From Alphaproteobacteria bacterium (lineage in GTDB: Bacteria > Pseudomonadota > Alphaproteobacteria > Micropepsales > Micropepsaceae), in contig JACKLF010000003.1 of NCBI GenBank assembly GCA_024236055.1, positions 186,001 to 250,000 of the forward strand: a DNA stretch of 64,000 nt, written 5' to 3'. The position numbers and the translations under genes are program-made. Position 1 is the first letter of the stretch, and each line of letters starts with the position of its first letter. Positions 50,657 to 59,398 of the stretch are shown here, piece after piece. Under the pieces are notes generated by a model, which worked only from the letters and a program-made list of their open reading frames with translations, searched no databases and had not been told where the DNA came from.

Positions 50657-51430
50657 TTACGTGCGCGCCAGCCAGGCCAGCTCGCTGGCCAGGGCGACAT
50701 TTTCCCCGATCACCAGGATGGCCAGGGCGGGCGCGTCCGCCGCCGCCGCGCCCAGCCCCGAAAGGGTGGTGATGCGCACATCCTGGTCGGGGCGCGCGGC
50801 ATTGGCGACGATGGCGGCGGGCGTATCGGCGGCCAGCCCCGCCGCGATCAGGTCCTGGGCGATCTCGCCGGCGAACTTGCGCGCCATGTAGAACACCAGG
50901 GTGGAGGCGCCGCGCGCCACCGCATCCCAGTCCATCCGGGTCAACTTGCCGTCGCTGCCATGGCCGGTGATGAAGGTGACGGCATGGTTGGTGTCGCGGT
51001 GGGTGACGGGAATGCCGGCATAGGCCAGCCCGCCGATGCCGGCGGTGATGCCCGGCACGATGCGGAAGGGAACGCCCGCGCGGGCCAGCGCCTGGGCTTC
51101 CTCGCCGCCGCGGCCAAAGACAAAGGGGTCGCCGCCTTTCAGCCGCAGCACCCGCTTGCCCTGTTTGGCCAGCATCACCAGCATGTCGGAGATTTCGTCC
51201 TGCTTGCAGGAGCGCACGCCCGCGCGCTTGCCGGCATAGATTTTCTCGCCGGGCGCCAGCGCCAGCAGTTTTTCGTCGACCAGCGCATCGTGCAGGACGA
51301 CTTCGGCCTGGATGATGGCCTTCAGCCCCAGCGCCGTGATCAGGCCGGAGTCGCCCGGCCCTGCGCCAACCAGCCACACCCATCCGGGCAGCAGATCGGG
51401 CAAATCCAGCGCGGCGAAGGCATCAACCAT
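50657..51430 (-). CDS. cobA: Uroporphyrinogen-III C-methyltransferase
   Basis: 257 residues. VWLVGAGPGDSGLITA, the SAM loop, then VVLHDALVDEKLL, LRLKGGDPFVFGRGGEEA, IPVTHRDTNHAVTFITGH and the C-terminal LAILVIGENVAL are all diagnostic of SUMT. It makes precorrin-2 from uroporphyrinogen III, the branch point to sirohaem and cobalamin. It is not fused to a CysG dehydrogenase domain, and no other corrin genes are nearby. Confidence 0.9.
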   Translation of the reverse strand: MVDAFAALDLPDLLPGWVWLVGAGPGDSGLITALGLKAIIQAEVVLHDALVDEKLLALAPGEKIYAGKRAGVRSCKQDEISDMLVMLAKQGKRVLRLKGGDPFVFGRGGEEAQALARAGVPFRIVPGITAGIGGLAYAGIPVTHRDTNHAVTFITGHGSDGKLTRMDWDAVARGASTLVFYMARKFAGEIAQDLIAAGLAADTPAAIVANAARPDQDVRITTLSGLGAAAADAPALAILVIGENVALASELAWLART

Positions 51431-51534
51431 TTCACATCCCGGTTATTGTTGTTCACAGTATAGCCGCGTCAACCGGCGGTGACACTGGCCGGTCTGCATG
51501 GCGCGACGGGGTCTGATATCGCGGGGGCGGCATC

Positions 51535-52755
51535 TTGGCAAAGGGCATGACCATCTGGGTTCTGGCGGCGATGGCGCTTGGCATCGCCTTCGGCCTGGCC
51601 TGCAATGTCTTTATCCATGACCGGGCGACGATCGACGCCGTTGTCGCCAATCTGAACCTGCTGACCACGATCTTCCTGCGCGCCATCCGCATGATTATCG
51701 CGCCGTTGGTGCTGGCCACGCTGGTCGGCGGGGTGGGGCGCATCCGCGACGCCGCCACCATCGGGCGCATCGCGCTGGCGGCGATGGCCTGGTTCGTTCT
51801 GGCCTCACTGGCGGCGGTTCTGGTGGCGCTGGTTGCGGCCATGCTGCTGACGCCGGGCGCGGGCATGCACCTGACCGCAGCGGTCACGGCGGCCTCCGGC
51901 GCCAAACAGGCCCTGACCCTGGCCGGGTTCATCGAGCATCTGGTGCCGGTCTCCATTCTGGACGCGATGGCCAGGAACGAGATCTTGCAGATCGTGGTCT
52001 TTTCACTGGTGGCGGGGGTCGCGCTCAGCCGCATGGGGCCGGGCGGCGATCATCTGCTGGCGCTGGCCGACAGCCTGGCGCAACTGATGCTGAAGATGAC
52101 CGGCTATGTGATGTGGCTGGCCCCGGTGGCGGTGTTCGCGGCGGTCGGCGGCGCGCTGGCAAAACAGGGCGTCGGCCTGATCGCGCGCTATGCCGGCTAT
52201 GTCGGCGGATTCTATCTGGCGCTGGCGGTGATGGCATTGCTGCTGTTGCTGGCGGGCTGGGCGATCCTGGGGCGCGGGCCCCTGGCGCGGCTGATGATCG
52301 CCATTCGCCAGCCGGCGCTGATCGCTTTCACCACCGCCAGCTCCGAGGCGGTCTATCCCAGCCTTCTGGCGCGGCTGGAGGATTTCGGCGTGCCGAACCG
52401 CATCGCCGCGCTGGTGCTGCCGCTGGGCTATTCGTTCAACCTGGTCGGATCGATGTGCTATTGCGTCTTTGCCAGCCTGTTCGTCGCCCAGGCCTATGAC
52501 ATCGTCCTGCCGCCGGGCGCGCTGGCCGAAATGCTGTTCCTGCTGTTCATCCTGTCCAAGGGCATTGCCGGGGTGCCGCGCGCGGGCCTTCTGATCGTGG
52601 CGGCGGTGATGCCCTATTTCCAGATCCCGGAGGCCGGGCTGGTGCTGATCCTGGGCGTCGATCATTTCGTCGACATGGGGCGCACGGCGATGAACGCGAT
52701 CGCAAACGGGCTGGCCGCCGCATCGGTGGCCAAATGGGAAGCGCGCTTGCCTTGA
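51535..52755 (+). CDS. Dicarboxylate/amino acid:cation symporter (DAACS family)
   Basis: 406 residues from a TTG with GGGGGCGG upstream; an ATG at 51547 is the alternative. Eight membrane helices and two hairpins fit GltP/DctA: NLLTTIFLRAIRMIIAPLVLATLVGG, a Ser/Ala hairpin TTASSEAVYPSLLARLE, and VLGVDHFVDMGRTAMNAIAN. The usual NxxGT motif of helix TM7 is changed (YSFNLVGSMCY), which may alter cation coupling. It lies beside two alpha/beta-hydrolase genes, 42 bases before the first, so it may import their product. Confidence 0.8.
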   Translation: MAKGMTIWVLAAMALGIAFGLACNVFIHDRATIDAVVANLNLLTTIFLRAIRMIIAPLVLATLVGGVGRIRDAATIGRIALAAMAWFVLASLAAVLVALVAAMLLTPGAGMHLTAAVTAASGAKQALTLAGFIEHLVPVSILDAMARNEILQIVVFSLVAGVALSRMGPGGDHLLALADSLAQLMLKMTGYVMWLAPVAVFAAVGGALAKQGVGLIARYAGYVGGFYLALAVMALLLLLAGWAILGRGPLARLMIAIRQPALIAFTTASSEAVYPSLLARLEDFGVPNRIAALVLPLGYSFNLVGSMCYCVFASLFVAQAYDIVLPPGALAEMLFLLFILSKGIAGVPRAGLLIVAAVMPYFQIPEAGLVLILGVDHFVDMGRTAMNAIANGLAAASVAKWEARLP

Positions 52756-52797
52756 GGCGGCGCCCGCGCCAGCATCGCGGCAACAAAATCGTGGAGG

Positions 52798-53790
52798 ATG
52801 AAGATGGACCGGCGCATGGCGATCGGACTGGGCATGGCGGGCGCGGCGGCGCTGGCCCGCAACGCGCGCGCGCAGATTGCCAAAAGCGAGCCCGGCTATC
52901 TGCCCGGCGATTTCACCGAATTCGTGCCGCTGTGGCCGGGCACCCCGCCGGGCGGCGACAGGGTGCACCTGACGCTGAAGGTGGATACGCGGGTACAGCC
53001 CGACGGCTTTCATGTGCGCACCATCAGCCAGATCCAGACGCCGGGCTATTTCGTCTGCCGCCCCGCCAAGCCCAATGGGCTGGCGCTGCTGGTCATTCCC
53101 GGCGGCGGCTATGCGGTGGAAGGCGGCGATCGCGGCGGGCGCGAGATTGCCGAGCATTTCACAAGCCAGGGCATCACCTGTTTCATCCTGCGCTACCGGC
53201 TGCCGGGCGAGGGGTGGGAAAACCGCGCCGACGTGCCGCTGCAGGACGCCCAGCGCGCCATGCGGATCATCCGCGAGCGGGCGCGCCAGTATCACATCAA
53301 TCCGGCGACGCTGGGCGCCATCGGCTTTTCGGCGGGCGGGCACCTGGCCGCATCGCTGGCCACGCGCCATGCCAAGGGCGTCTATGATCCGGTCGACATT
53401 TCCGATGCCTTGCCCGCGCGCCCGTTCGTGGCCGGGCTGATGTATCCGGTCGTCACCATGGGCGAGGGCGCCCATCAGGGCTCACGCGACAAGCTTTTGG
53501 GCGAACACCCGTCACCCGCGGCGGTGGATGCCAATTCGGTCGAACGCCATGTCCCGGCCATCACCGTGCCCAGCTTCATCTGCCTGGCGGCGGATGACGA
53601 CATCGTGCCGCCCTTCCCCAACGGCATCGCCTTGTTCGGCGCGATGCAGAAGGCAAAAATCCCCTCGGCGCTGCATGTGTTCGAAAAGGGCGGTCATGGC
53701 TTTTCGCTGCACTGGGCGAAGGGGTTGCCCTGCGCGCAGTGGCCGTCGCTTTTCCTGGCCTGGGCGGGCAGCCACGGCTTTACGGCTTGA
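52798..53790 (+). CDS. Secreted alpha/beta hydrolase (esterase), paralogue A
   Basis: 330 residues with a Tat-like start (MKMDRRMAIGLGMAGAAAL). LVIPGGGYAVEGGD gives the oxyanion loop, GFSAGGHLAAS the nucleophile elbow, CLAADDDIVPPFP the Asp, and FEKGGHGFSLHW the His. The fold and the VPLWPGTPPGG lead are those of acetyl-xylan-esterase-like/BD-FAE proteins. A close paralogue lies at 54853, on the other side of an opposing hydrolase gene. Substrate unknown; plant-polymer acyl groups are plausible. Confidence 0.75.
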   Translation: MKMDRRMAIGLGMAGAAALARNARAQIAKSEPGYLPGDFTEFVPLWPGTPPGGDRVHLTLKVDTRVQPDGFHVRTISQIQTPGYFVCRPAKPNGLALLVIPGGGYAVEGGDRGGREIAEHFTSQGITCFILRYRLPGEGWENRADVPLQDAQRAMRIIRERARQYHINPATLGAIGFSAGGHLAASLATRHAKGVYDPVDISDALPARPFVAGLMYPVVTMGEGAHQGSRDKLLGEHPSPAAVDANSVERHVPAITVPSFICLAADDDIVPPFPNGIALFGAMQKAKIPSALHVFEKGGHGFSLHWAKGLPCAQWPSLFLAWAGSHGFTA

Positions 53791-54778
53791 GCGCGGACAG
53801 GCCCTTCAGCAGCGCGGCGTGAAAACGCGCCGGGTCCTGGACCTGGGGTGAGTGGCCCAGGTCCGCGAACTCCACCAGCGTGCCGTTGGGGATCGCCTTG
53901 ATCGCCTGTTTCGCCAGCACCGGATAGTTGCCCAGCATCTTGCGCAGTTCCGGCGGGGCATACTGCTTGCCCGGCGCGGTGTTGTCGTGATCGCCCACGA
54001 TCAGCAGCACCGGCATGGCGAACTTGCCGAATTCGTGGATCACCGGCTGGGTATAGATCATGTCGTAGGTCAGGGCGCTGTTCCACGCCACGATGGCCTT
54101 GCCGGGCCCCCGGTACATGCCCGCCAGCATCTGCACCCATTTCTCATAGTCCGGCTTCCAGGTGCCGGCATAATAGGTGGCACGCTCGTAATTGCGGATG
54201 CTCTCGGCGCTGGTCTTGAGCTGGGCCTGATACTGTTCGTCGACGCTGTGCCAGGGCACGCCCTTGGCGCGCCAGTCCTCCAGCCCCAGCGGATCGACCA
54301 TCACAAGCTGTTCGGTGCTTTCGGGAAACGTCAGGGCATAGCGCGCCGCCAGCATGCCGCCCATGGAATGGCCCATGATGGTGGCGCGTTTGATGCCCAG
54401 CGATTCCAGCAGCGCATGGGTGTTGCCGGCAAGCTGCTCGAAGGTGAACTGGTAATGCGCCGGCTTGGTGGATTTGCAGAAACCGATCTGGTCGGGGGCG
54501 ATGACGCGATAGCCGGCCCCCGTCAGCGCCGCGATGGTGCCTTTCCAGGTGGCGGCGCAGAAATTCTTGCCGTGCAGCAGAACCACGGTGCGGCCGTTGG
54601 GCTTTTGCGGCGCCACGTCCATATAGGCCATGTCCAATTTTTCACCTTGCGAGGTGAAGGCGAAGTGATGCACCGCAAAAGGATAGGCAAAGCCTTCCAG
54701 CATGGGGCCATAGGCTTGCTGCGCCTGGGTGGGGATGGTCAGCGCCAGCAGCGCCGCAAGGGTCAGGACATGTCGCAT
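53780..54778 (-). CDS. Secreted alpha/beta hydrolase
   Basis: 332 residues from the ATG at 54778 with a signal peptide ending PTQAQ. VLLHGKNFCAATW is the oxyanion loop, MGHSMGGMLAARYAL the nucleophile elbow, VGDHDNTAPG the Asp loop, and LGHSPQVQDPARF the His. This is the epoxide hydrolase/dehalogenase-like superfamily; an epoxide hydrolase or esterase is possible. Its 3' end overlaps the convergent paralogue A gene by 11 bases. It is not similar to its two neighbours beyond the fold. Confidence 0.7.
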   Translation of the reverse strand: MRHVLTLAALLALTIPTQAQQAYGPMLEGFAYPFAVHHFAFTSQGEKLDMAYMDVAPQKPNGRTVVLLHGKNFCAATWKGTIAALTGAGYRVIAPDQIGFCKSTKPAHYQFTFEQLAGNTHALLESLGIKRATIMGHSMGGMLAARYALTFPESTEQLVMVDPLGLEDWRAKGVPWHSVDEQYQAQLKTSAESIRNYERATYYAGTWKPDYEKWVQMLAGMYRGPGKAIVAWNSALTYDMIYTQPVIHEFGKFAMPVLLIVGDHDNTAPGKQYAPPELRKMLGNYPVLAKQAIKAIPNGTLVEFADLGHSPQVQDPARFHAALLKGLSALKP

Positions 54779-54852
54779 GGCCCGACAATACGCCTTGTCG
54801 GGCCGGAGAAAAGAGTGCGATCCTGTTTTCAATAAGAAATGGGAGGGCTGGA

Positions 54853-55866
54853 ATGGATCGCCGCGAAATCATGGGGCTTGCAACACAGGGCCTCGCAACA
54901 CTGGGCCTCGCTGCCGCCGCGCTGCCCGCGCGCGCCGACACGCCGGTGGAAGGCGATGGCGTGGTCGCCACCGATCCCAAGGAAACCATCACCCTGTGGC
55001 CGGGCACGCCGCCCGGCGGCCAGGGCGTGAACCTGCCGCCGATCCGCGTGGTCAACCACGAGCCGCCCTATATCACCCCGGTGGATCGCGCCATCGACCG
55101 GATCGGCGCACCGATGATGAGCGTCTTTAGGCCCGCGCGGCCCGACGGGTCGGCGCTGATCATTGCGCCGGGCGGCGGCTATGTGCGCGAGATGCTGGAT
55201 TTCGAGGGCATGGACACCGCGCGCCGCCTGGGCAAGGCGGGCGTGACCTGTTTCGTGCTGCGCTACCGGCTGCCGGGCGAAGGCTGGGCCGACCGCCAGG
55301 ATGTGCCGCTGCAGGATGCCCAGCGTGCCATGCGGCTGGTGCGGGCCAATGCCGCCCATTACGGCGTCGATCCTTCACGCATCGGCTTCATGGGCTTTTC
55401 GGCGGGCGGGCACCTGGCCTGTTCCATCGCCACGCGCTTTGGCGCCACCGTCTATGCGCCCATCGACGCCGCCGACCAGATCGATGCGCGGCCCAGCTTT
55501 TCGGTGCCCATGTATCCCGTCGTCACCATGGGCGAGGGCTGTCATGCCGGATCGCGCGACCATCTTCTGGGCGACAATCCCACCGCGGACATGATCGACA
55601 AATATTCCTGCGAGCGGCATGTGCCCACCGATGCGCCGCCCAGCTTTGTCTGTCTTGCGTCCGACGACACCACGGTGCCGCCGCTGCCCAATGGCATGGC
55701 CTATTACCTGGCGCTGCAGAAGGCGCATGTGCCGTCGGCGATCCACATGTTCGAGGTGGGCGGCCACGGCTTCGGCCTGGCGCGGGCGGTGGGAAAGCCC
55801 TGTGCGGTATGGCCGGACCTGTTGCTGGCATGGGGCCGCCAGCACGGATTTTTCAAAAGCGCTTAA
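54853..55866 (+). CDS. Secreted alpha/beta hydrolase (esterase), paralogue B
   Basis: 337 residues with a Tat-like start (MDRREIMGLATQ). It repeats paralogue A block by block: TLWPGTPPGG, IAPGGGYVREML, RYRLPGEGWADR, GFSAGGHLACS, MYPVVTMGEGCHAGSRD and EVGGHGFGLA. The two genes are separated by an opposing hydrolase gene, so an ancestral duplication was split by an inserted or inverted gene. Its 3' end converges with dusA, with a 4-base overlap. Confidence 0.75.
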   Translation: MDRREIMGLATQGLATLGLAAAALPARADTPVEGDGVVATDPKETITLWPGTPPGGQGVNLPPIRVVNHEPPYITPVDRAIDRIGAPMMSVFRPARPDGSALIIAPGGGYVREMLDFEGMDTARRLGKAGVTCFVLRYRLPGEGWADRQDVPLQDAQRAMRLVRANAAHYGVDPSRIGFMGFSAGGHLACSIATRFGATVYAPIDAADQIDARPSFSVPMYPVVTMGEGCHAGSRDHLLGDNPTADMIDKYSCERHVPTDAPPSFVCLASDDTTVPPLPNGMAYYLALQKAHVPSAIHMFEVGGHGFGLARAVGKPCAVWPDLLLAWGRQHGFFKSA

Positions 55867-56843
55867 GCCGCGCGGCGCGCCCGCACGAAGTCCAGCGCCT
55901 GGTCCAGTACCGCGATGGTGGCGCCGTCGCGCACCGAATGTTCACTCAGGTGGCGGCGGAACAGCCGCGCGCCGGGACGCCCGTTGAACAGGCCCAGCAT
56001 GGGCTTGATCAGGGGATGCAGCCGCGCACCTTCGCCCAGGCGCCGGGCGACATGGTCGCGATAGCGGTCCACCGCCGCGTCCAGTTGGGCCGGAGCGGCG
56101 CCGAAGAAGCGTGCATCGACGTCTGCCAGCAGCGCCGGGTTCTGATAGGCGGCGCGGCCCAGCATCACGCCATCGACATGGGCCAGATGTGCCGACGCCT
56201 GGTCCAGATCGGCAATGCCGCCATTGATCAGGATGGTCAGGTCAGGCCGCTCGCGCTTGACGCGATAGACCAGGTCATAGTCCAGCGGCGGCACGTCGCG
56301 GTTTTCCTTTGGCGAAAGGCCATCCAGCCAGGCCTTGCGCGCATGCACGGCGAATACGGTCGCGCCCGCCGCCGCGCTGGTGTCGATCAGCGCGCGCAGG
56401 GACTGTTCGGGGTCCTGGTCGTCCACCCCGATGCGGCATTTGACGGTCACGGGTATGGAAACGGCGGCGCGCAGCGCTGCCACGCAATCGGCCACCAGTT
56501 GCGGCTCGCGCATCAGGCAGGCGCCGAAACGCCCCGACTGGACCCTGTCGGACGGGCAGCCGACATTCAGGTTGATCTCGTCATAGCCGAAGTCCTGGGC
56601 GATGCGCGCCGCCGCCGCCAGACGCGCCGGTTCGCTGCCGCCAAGCTGAAGCGCCACGGGATGCTCGGAGGCATCGAAGCCCAGCAGCCGCGCGCGGTCG
56701 CCATGCAGCACCGCCTCGGCCGTCACCATCTCGGTATAGAGCAGGGCGCGCTGCGTCAGGCAGCGATGCAGCACCCGGCAGGGACTGTCGGTCCAGTCCA
56801 TCATCGGGGCAACGGCGAATATAGGTTGTTGTTTTTGCTGCAT
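55863..56843 (-). CDS. dusA: tRNA-dihydrouridine synthase A
   Basis: 326 residues. APMMDWTDSPCRVLHR at the start, NLNVGCPSDRVQSGRFGACLM with the catalytic Cys, KCRIGVDDQD, and ILINGGIADLDQA are typical of DusA, which reduces U20/U20a in tRNA D-loops using FMN and NADPH. The gene is complete. Its 5' end is a recognised integration hot spot in Proteobacteria, and a tyrosine integrase begins 127 bases away. If an island is attached here, the first codons may have been rebuilt by the att site. Confidence 0.9.
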   Translation of the reverse strand: MQQKQQPIFAVAPMMDWTDSPCRVLHRCLTQRALLYTEMVTAEAVLHGDRARLLGFDASEHPVALQLGGSEPARLAAAARIAQDFGYDEINLNVGCPSDRVQSGRFGACLMREPQLVADCVAALRAAVSIPVTVKCRIGVDDQDPEQSLRALIDTSAAAGATVFAVHARKAWLDGLSPKENRDVPPLDYDLVYRVKRERPDLTILINGGIADLDQASAHLAHVDGVMLGRAAYQNPALLADVDARFFGAAPAQLDAAVDRYRDHVARRLGEGARLHPLIKPMLGLFNGRPGARLFRRHLSEHSVRDGATIAVLDQALDFVRARRAA

Positions 56844-56969
56844 TATTCAGATATATTCCAAAGACTTAGGCGTCGACGTGTGCACTCTTTTGTATCCTAA
56901 AATTCGACTGAACTCGCTACGTTTCGACGTCTGAGTGCACAGGATTTGCACACGCAGAGTACCACGCAT

Positions 56970-58034
56970 ATGGCCACATTCACGAGACTTAGCTCGGGTT
57001 CTTGGCGCGTCCAAGTGAGGCGCAAAGGCCGGTACGTCGCCGAGACATTTGTTCGGCACGACCACGCTCGGGAGTGGGCGACAGAAGCCGAAAGCCAGAT
57101 TGATCGTGGTCGCGCACCTGTTGGAAACCGTGCCCGGGGCACCAAGACGTTTGGTGATCTGATCGACATGCACATTGACGACATGAAGGACGTGGGAAAG
57201 CCGCCAGGACGCTCCAAAAGCGCTACTCTCGAAATGCTCCATCGAGAGCTCGGGGCTTTCAAAGTATCAGAACTTGATCGCGAAAAGCTGATCAAGTTTG
57301 GACGCGCCCGATCCAAACAAGGTGCTGGACCTGTTACGCTCAGTATGGATATTGGAGCCATACGGCTAGCATTCTCGCATGCCATCGCTGTTCACGGAAT
57401 AGAGTTGTCGGTCGAGCCGGTCGACATGGCACGAATTGCCCTTAAACGTTTGGGCCTGGTCGGCAAGAGCAACGAACGAGATCGGCGCCCAACCGAGGAC
57501 GAGATCGATCGCCTCTTGATGAGATTTGAGTTGAGGTCGAACTGCCCGGAAATTCCTATGGCTCGCGTCATGAAGTTCGCGATCGCGACGGCTATGCGTC
57601 AGGAAGAGATTTTTCGCGTAACCTGGTCTGACTTTGACAAGCCTACCAAGATGCTAACAATCCGAGACCGCAAAGACCCGCGTCAGAAAAAGGGCAATGA
57701 CCAGGAAATACCGCTTCTTGCAGTTTCGGGCTATGATGCGTTGGCTTTAATTGAAGAGCAGTCGCTTCAGCGCAAAGACGGCGATGACCGAATCTTCCCT
57801 TATAATCATAAGTCTGCTGGAGCGAATTTCACACGGGCTTGCCAAGCGCTCGAGATCGAGAACTTACATTTTCACGATTTGCGGCACGAGGGCACAAGCC
57901 GTTTGTTCGAAGCCGGTTTGGCCATTCAGCAGGTCGCACTCGTTACGGGACATAAAGACTGGAAAATGCTGAAGCGTTACACACACTTGAAAGCTTCCAG
58001 CCTGCATAAGTTTTTTGAGGGGAAAATTGCATAA
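56970..58034 (+). CDS. Tyrosine-type integrase
   Basis: 354 residues from the ATG at 56970 (an in-frame TTG at 56946 is possible). The arm-binding N-terminus (TFTRLSSGSWRVQVRRKGRY) is followed by a core-binding domain and a catalytic domain with Arg210 (TAMRQEEIF), His302xxArg305 (HDLRHEG), His328 (GHKDWK) and Tyr337 (KRYTH); Lys in KDPRQKK completes the set. It lacks the DUF4102 N-terminus of P4-type integrases. Codon use is far more A/T-tolerant than in dusA. It appears intact and should drive integration and excision of the island to its right. Confidence 0.9.
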   Translation: MATFTRLSSGSWRVQVRRKGRYVAETFVRHDHAREWATEAESQIDRGRAPVGNRARGTKTFGDLIDMHIDDMKDVGKPPGRSKSATLEMLHRELGAFKVSELDREKLIKFGRARSKQGAGPVTLSMDIGAIRLAFSHAIAVHGIELSVEPVDMARIALKRLGLVGKSNERDRRPTEDEIDRLLMRFELRSNCPEIPMARVMKFAIATAMRQEEIFRVTWSDFDKPTKMLTIRDRKDPRQKKGNDQEIPLLAVSGYDALALIEEQSLQRKDGDDRIFPYNHKSAGANFTRACQALEIENLHFHDLRHEGTSRLFEAGLAIQQVALVTGHKDWKMLKRYTHLKASSLHKFFEGKIA

Positions 58035-58041
58035 AATATGA

Positions 58042-58093
58042 ATGACTTTGCCAAGGTTAGGGTCGACAGATTCAAGCCCGTTCGCCCGCTCCA
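58042..58093 (+). pseudogene. 3' half of tRNA-Gly(GCC), probable att remnant
   Basis: Starting eight bases after the integrase stop, ATGACTTTGCCAAGGTTA forms an anticodon arm with GCC, and TTCGCCCGCTCCA gives an acceptor 3' strand with encoded CCA. The sequence between aligns with the T-arm of bacterial tRNA-Gly(GCC), but its stem no longer pairs and the D-arm half is missing. A partial tRNA directly beside an integrase is typical of an attachment site, here decayed. The following 58094-58343 holds no gene I can support. Confidence 0.65.
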
Positions 58094-58343
58094 GTTTTAA
58101 TGGGGCAATACATTCACTTAAAGAAGCGGATCCGGCTGCTCTTTTGCTTGCGCACGATTTCCTATCGGCTCACGTAAGTGCGGTGTAAGTATCAGTTATC
58201 GTAGATAGGCGGGCCATTGGCAGGTAACCGGCGAGGGCCTCCTCTGCCACATCGATTTTCGGATAGATCGAGACTGCGGGACAATCGAGTAAATGGAAGT
58301 TTTACTAACGACACCTTTGGTCGCAAGGGACGCGACCACCGAG

Positions 58344-58958
58344 CTATTCCGCATTCTTGCCATGTGCGCGTTGAAACAGTGGGCTATATGTTTTATCATT
58401 TTCCACCGTGTCCAGAAGTTTTTTGCGCGCACGGTATAATCGCATCTCAACAGCCTTAGATGTTGTTTTCAGCATCTCAGCAATGTCTTGGTGGGACAGT
58501 CCGCTGACGACCGATAGAAGAAGCGGCTCCTTGTAAAAGGCGGGAAGCGTCGCGATCGCCTTATCAAGTGAAAGCATCTGCGCAGTCTGTGCGTCCTCCG
58601 TCTCGGTCTCCAGATCGATACCCACTTGATCCCGGCGCACGGATTGACGAAAAAACGTCTCCAGAACGATCCGTCGCACGCTTTGCCGCCGACCAAAATC
58701 GCGGCATTTGTTTAGCGCGATGACGCGAAGCCAGGGAAGAAACGGCCGCTCCGGATCGTAACGGGAAATCCCGCGCCAGGCCGCGATAAAACATTCTTGC
58801 AGAACGTCATAGGCATCGTCAGCCTGACCAACATAACGGCGAACAAACTGATGAATGACATGCTTGTACTTCTGAACAAGAAGATCGAAAGCCTCCCGTT
58901 CACCAGCTTTGGCACACGCCGCCAGATGCGCGTCGCTATCATCGCGGCTAAATTTCAC
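58344..58958 (-). CDS. ECF sigma factor, CnrH-like
   Basis: 204 residues. Region 2 (AFDLLVQKYKHVIHQFVRRYVG, DVLQECFIAAWRGISRYD) and region 4 (ATLPAFYKEPLLLSVVSGL, DIAEMLKTTSKAVEMRLYRARKKL) are complete; there is no region 3. Its start overlaps the sensor gene by four bases. Order and overlaps match the cobalt/nickel-type CnrYXH operon, with this as the sigma factor released by metal. It probably activates resistance genes, perhaps including the copper genes to the right, but no target promoter is proven. Confidence 0.8.
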   Translation of the reverse strand: MKFSRDDSDAHLAACAKAGEREAFDLLVQKYKHVIHQFVRRYVGQADDAYDVLQECFIAAWRGISRYDPERPFLPWLRVIALNKCRDFGRRQSVRRIVLETFFRQSVRRDQVGIDLETETEDAQTAQMLSLDKAIATLPAFYKEPLLLSVVSGLSHQDIAEMLKTTSKAVEMRLYRARKKLLDTVENDKTYSPLFQRAHGKNAE

Positions 58959-59398
58959 GGCCCCTCGGCGCCAAGCGCATGATTTATGGACTTGTCGAAA
59001 GCCTTCTTCTGGGATGGCGTTAACAGCGACCGCATGGCCAAGACATGCTGAACTGTTTTTTCCTGCAGGGCGCGCATTGCCACATGAAATCGTTCTATGG
59101 CGTGACGAGCGTCGTGATCATAGGTAGGTTGCTGCGTGATTGCCCGGGCGAGCGCGATATTTGACTCGCGCATATCATGTTCGAGTGCCGCCCGCTCTTT
59201 GGCAAAGTTCTTCTCTAGCACCTCTAACTGGCGATCCTGTTCCGGCGTCAAATGCAAATCGCGATGCAGCACCGCGTCTATATTTTGCGATTGCTCTGAA
59301 TGCGCCAGCCCATATCGCGCGCCGGCCCATCCCGCAGCGCTGGCGGTAAGCGCCGTAAGTATCAACATGACGATGAAATTTCGCGATTGCATTTTCAT
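58955..59398 (-). CDS. CnrX-like periplasmic metal sensor
   Basis: 147 residues: one N-terminal membrane anchor (NFIVMLILTALTASAAGWAGA) and a four-helix hairpin periplasmic domain of the Metal_resist/CnrX type. HRDLHLTPEQDRQLEVLE holds the paired His expected in the metal site, with further His at YDHDARHAIERFHVAM. It would detect metal outside the inner membrane and relay it to the small anti-sigma protein. Overlaps of four bases at both ends show tight operon structure. Confidence 0.75.
   Translation of the reverse strand: MKMQSRNFIVMLILTALTASAAGWAGARYGLAHSEQSQNIDAVLHRDLHLTPEQDRQLEVLEKNFAKERAALEHDMRESNIALARAITQQPTYDHDARHAIERFHVAMRALQEKTVQHVLAMRSLLTPSQKKAFDKSINHALGAEGP

Noticed and set aside
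52003..53475. A 490-codon minus-strand frame across the symporter and esterase
   Set aside because: It overlaps two genes with clear family motifs on the other strand and has no domain of its own.
58196..58450. An 84-codon minus-strand ORF overlapping the sigma gene end
   Set aside because: It lies mostly inside the sigma-factor gene in another frame and shows no coding signals.
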